Below, one piece after another: positions 4,472 through 6,554 of a stretch of 6,554 bases of DNA; within the stretch, counting starts at the first letter, position 1; each line of letters starts with the position of its first letter. Where the stretch lies: assembly GCA_035291905.1 (NCBI GenBank), contig DATDRF010000105.1, forward strand, positions 1-6,554, in the 5' to 3' direction. Under the pieces are notes generated by a model that saw only the letters and a program-made list of their open reading frames with translations, did not search any database and was not told where the DNA came from. This stretch comes from JACPLA01 sp035291905 (GTDB lineage: Bacteria; Bacteroidota; Ignavibacteria; UBA10030). The position numbers were made by a program, and so were the translations under genes.

Positions 4472-5782
4472 TCAATCACTGATCGAAATCGAAAACCCTC
4501 CTCCGCCCCCGGAGCCCATCCTGGGATTGACAATGTTGTTGAAAATCGATCCGAAGGTGTACGAAAATCCGACGGAATAGAAATAGGAATAGTTCGTCTT
4601 GAGCTGACTGCGCTGTAAAAGGATGTCTTCCTGACTCAAATCGCGCTTGACCAATCCGAATTGATCATGAATCTCCGAATAATCACCTGCGACGGTGAAG
4701 GACAATCCCTCGACGATCCTCCAGGATATGAGCCCGTATAAGGACCACGATATCTCATTGCGCAGCGAGACGCCGGCATTCCGGAAATTGCCCGGATAGT
4801 GCGTGCCCGAGAAGGTCGCGGTGATGCTCCCCCAGGTCTGCTTCAGCTCCAGCGCGACCTCGAGGGACTGCGATGCATATCCCTCCGATCTCCGATCGAA
4901 GATCGTTTCTTCAATGTACTTCGCGTGAAAATAGCCGATCTTGTACAGGAACCGGAGTTGGGCGCGGGTGGATTGAGAATAAGGGAACAGGTCGTATTCC
5001 AACGCAGGGGAAAGACCGTAGGTGAGCTCGGTGTTGTTGTACGTCGATGCCCCCGCACGGCCGCTGAGCCCTGCCGACCAGTGGTCGTCTATGGCCCTGA
5101 CGAGCAGGCCGCTGAATGACTGACTCCTTCTGAAGTTCTTGACGGTCGTAACCGAAGGGATATCGTATCGGTCCTCGGTATAGCTGTTGCTCGCCGAGAG
5201 GTTGACCTTCCACTCTTCAGTGATCCGGTTCGCAGAAATGTTCCCGTAGATGTTCTGATACAACCTCTGTTTTTCCCCGTTCCCGAACGAGTTCATGCTG
5301 ATCCTGAAGACCCAGTAGTCCCACTGATCATGGATCTGCTTCGGCGCTGCAGCCCTGTCGTACTTCACGGAAAGGAATTCCGATACCGGCGTCCTCATGG
5401 CGTAGCGGAGCAGCCCTGTCTTGAGCACACGCGCGGTCGCGGAACGGATGATATCGTCCGTGTCGGACTCCTTCGTATTGAACACAAGCGTGTCGTTCAT
5501 ACCGTCATAAGCGTGTTGACCGTAGAGGGTGAGGGTGTATTCTTTTCCGCCGCTCCCGCTGCGCTGGCTGGTCACCAACACGTGTACATCGGCCTCCTTC
5601 GGATCCCGCACATAATTGACGAAGGAGACCTCGGTCCGCAGGTAGTCCAGGTCGCAGCTCGTGCAGTCGATGAACACTTTGGGCGCCCCGGCCTGAATGA
5701 CATCCACGCTGTCCGTCTGGGCGAATGCCAGGGAAGCGCAGACCGCGGGGACGAGAATTAAGAGGGGACGGGGAGATTTCAT
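4472..5782 (-). CDS. Predicted outer-membrane beta-barrel protein with N-terminal periplasmic domain
   Basis: This 436-residue protein starts at ATG 5782 with a clear signal peptide, MKSPRPLLILVPAVCASLAFA, cleaved before QTDS. Residues 35-125 form a soluble domain: KVFIDCTSCDLDYLRTEVSF with a CxxC pair (Cys40, Cys43), then FVNYVRDPKEADVHVLVTSQ and KEYTLTLYGQ, alternating as strands and helices. From about residue 150 the sequence becomes alternating, aromatic-rich strands (WDYWVFRISMNS, WKVNLSASNSY, AQLRFLYKIGYFHAKY, YSYFYSVGFSYTFG) typical of an outer-membrane barrel of perhaps 12-14 strands. The end is odd: a glycine run (GSGGGGG) followed by FSISISD rather than the usual terminal aromatic. 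Similar CTSCD...VRD..ADVH proteins occur as uncharacterised proteins in this part of the tree. No Shine-Dalgarno is visible; a heptamer repeat ends 3 bp before the start. Confidence 0.88.
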   Translation of the reverse strand: MKSPRPLLILVPAVCASLAFAQTDSVDVIQAGAPKVFIDCTSCDLDYLRTEVSFVNYVRDPKEADVHVLVTSQRSGSGGKEYTLTLYGQHAYDGMNDTLVFNTKESDTDDIIRSATARVLKTGLLRYAMRTPVSEFLSVKYDRAAAPKQIHDQWDYWVFRISMNSFGNGEKQRLYQNIYGNISANRITEEWKVNLSASNSYTEDRYDIPSVTTVKNFRRSQSFSGLLVRAIDDHWSAGLSGRAGASTYNNTELTYGLSPALEYDLFPYSQSTRAQLRFLYKIGYFHAKYIEETIFDRRSEGYASQSLEVALELKQTWGSITATFSGTHYPGNFRNAGVSLRNEISWSLYGLISWRIVEGLSFTVAGDYSEIHDQFGLVKRDLSQEDILLQRSQLKTNYSYFYSVGFSYTFGSIFNNIVNPRMGSGGGGGFSISISD

Positions 5783-5785
5783 GGA

Positions 5786-5841
5786 GTTATTAGTTTACGG
5801 TTATCAGGTTACAGTTATCAGTTCACAGTTATCAGTTTTCA
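5786..5841. repeat. Eight tandem heptamers in the leader of the beta-barrel gene
   Basis: Plus-strand units in order: GTTATTA, GTTTACG, GTTATCA, GGTTACA, GTTATCA, GTTCACA, GTTATCA, GTTTTCA. They alternate between GTTATCA-like and GTTNACA-like forms, a 14-bp super-period. The run ends 3 bp before the minus-strand ATG at 5782, so in the transcript it would be an A-rich, weakly structured leader made of TGATAAC/TGTNAAC units occupying the ribosome binding region. Confidence 0.85.
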
Positions 5842-5885
5842 GCTACCGAATGTATCCCCCTTAAAGTGGGATTGAGACTCGCGAG

Positions 5886-5944
5886 AGGGCTTATAGCCCT
5901 GGGATTTCATCCCTGGGCGTGGAACAGCGCCGGAATCAAGGCGC
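5886..5944. repeat. Cluster of three short hairpins between WD40 and beta-barrel genes
   Basis: AGGGCT-TAT-AGCCCT (5886-5900), GGGAT-TTC-ATCCC (5901-5913) and GCGCC-8 nt-GGCGC (5927-5944) follow one another. The cluster begins 17 bp past the stop of the minus-strand WD40 gene and could terminate or protect its transcript, but no T-tract follows. The AGCCC/GGGAT-ATCCC pattern resembles widespread palindromic intergenic elements in environmental bacteria. Confidence 0.55.
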
Positions 5945-5960
5945 GGGATGAGTTCGATCT

Positions 5961-6554
5961 CTATTCCGTCAACCTCCACAGTTGTACGCTGAAATCCGAA
6001 CTGCCGCTGGCAATCCATTTGCCGTCCGGACTGAAGGCCACATCGTTGACGTCATTCGCATGGTTCGAAAACGTCTGAAGAAGCCTGCCTGTTTCCACTT
6101 CCCAAAGACGCATGGAGACTCCTTTGTTGTACTCCGAATCTCCCAGGAAATTCTGCAGGAATTCTCCCAGCGTTGCCTGATCGCGGCCTCCGGTCAACAG
6201 CCATCGGCCATCGGGACTGAAACTGGAAGCCTGCACGTGCTCAGGCCCTTCGAGCGTACGGAGCAATGTCCCATCATCCGGGTCCCAAAGTTTGACGGTC
6301 TTGTCATCACTGGTGCTTGCCAGGACCCTGGCGTCGGGACTGAAGGCGAGCGATACAACTGCTTCCGAATGACCATCGATGGTCCTCAAGAGCGCTCCGG
6401 TGTTCGCATCCCAAATTTTTATGGTGTGATCAAAACTGCCGCTTGCAAGCTTGCCGCCGTCATGACTGTATTTTACATCCCAAATATTAAGCGTGTGACC
6501 TGACAATGTGTTTCTGAGATTGCCGCTTTCTGCATCCCAGAGTCGAACCGTTGC
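5961..6554 (-). CDS. WD40-repeat beta-propeller protein (5' end outside window)
   Basis: The minus-strand frame is open from the right edge (ATVRLWDAESGNLRNT) to TAG at 5961-5963, giving the C-terminal 197 residues. Four further WD repeats follow the partial first one: GHTLNIWDVKYSHDG...TIKIWD, GHSEAVVSLAFSPDA...TVKLWD, a repeat beginning GPEHVQASSFSPDG and ending SMRLWE, and NHANDVNDVAFSPDG...SVQLWR. The protein ends right after the last blade, as expected if the propeller closes there. The third full repeat carries an extra segment of about 20 residues (ATLGEFLQNFLGDSEYNKGV, 6117-6176) before its final strand. WD40 propellers are protein-interaction platforms; in bacteria they often follow NACHT, kinase, caspase-like or TIR domains, which would lie outside the window. 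TTG at 6506 is not a real start because the repeat continues through it. Confidence 0.94.
   Translation of the reverse strand, partial: ATVRLWDAESGNLRNTLSGHTLNIWDVKYSHDGGKLASGSFDHTIKIWDANTGALLRTIDGHSEAVVSLAFSPDARVLASTSDDKTVKLWDPDDGTLLRTLEGPEHVQASSFSPDGRWLLTGGRDQATLGEFLQNFLGDSEYNKGVSMRLWEVETGRLLQTFSNHANDVNDVAFSPDGKWIASGSSDFSVQLWRLTE

Noticed and set aside
4799..5761. Several frames of 70-143 codons overlapping the beta-barrel gene
   Set aside because: All lie within a well-supported gene on the opposite strand or in another phase.
5982..6503. Plus-strand 173-codon frame
   Set aside because: Antisense of the WD40 repeats; apparent internal repetition is only the complement of the WD repeat DNA.
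1..6554. CRISPR array, tRNA, rRNA or intact insertion sequence
   Set aside because: The tandem repeats are only 7 or 12 bp without spacers of constant length, no tRNA-like cloverleaf was noticed, and no transposase coding sequence is present.

Overview
The window reads like a metagenome-type chromosome segment from the Bacteroidota/Chlorobi (FCB) side of the tree, most likely an Ignavibacteria-like lineage. The grounds are a type IX secretion sorting motif (FELSQNYPNPFNPETEIRY) on a large exported protein, a secreted beta-barrel protein of a type common in that group, and start codons mostly without Shine-Dalgarno sequences. The phylum call is inference; no rRNA or marker gene is present.

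Layout. Three genes on the minus strand form the apparent host backbone: a large type IX secretion cargo protein (1-1733, running off the left edge), an outer-membrane beta-barrel protein (4472-5782), and a WD40 beta-propeller protein (5961-6554, running off the right edge). Between the first two lies an accessory segment (about 1746-4471). From left to right it holds a decayed fragment of the start of a type I restriction-modification methylase (hsdM, about 1768-1874, minus), a divergent two-gene toxin-antitoxin operon (Panacea/SocA-like antitoxin 1941-2537 and Fic-domain toxin 2530-3213, plus), a small hydrophilic gene (3259-3447, minus), an AT-rich four-helix membrane protein (3661-4047, minus), and about 420 bp of repeat-rich DNA with hairpins and tandem repeats.

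How it fits together. The antitoxin and toxin overlap by 8 bp, and the toxin starts at TTG inside the end of the antitoxin gene, so they are very likely translated together. A good -35/-10 pair and a small inverted repeat sit upstream. The hsdM remnant next to a toxin-antitoxin pair suggests a turnover site for defence genes. The fragment breaks off exactly where a short heptameric tandem repeat begins.

The most unusual non-coding signal is that heptamer family (units such as GTTATCA, GTTTACA, CTGAYNN on one strand). Degenerate tandem runs occur at 1-31 (inside the coding sequence of the exported protein, in its sorting domain), 1746-1766, 4143-4163 and 5786-5841, with a weaker pair at 3487-3500. 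Two runs lie immediately before start codons of exported proteins, and one lies at the hsdM break.
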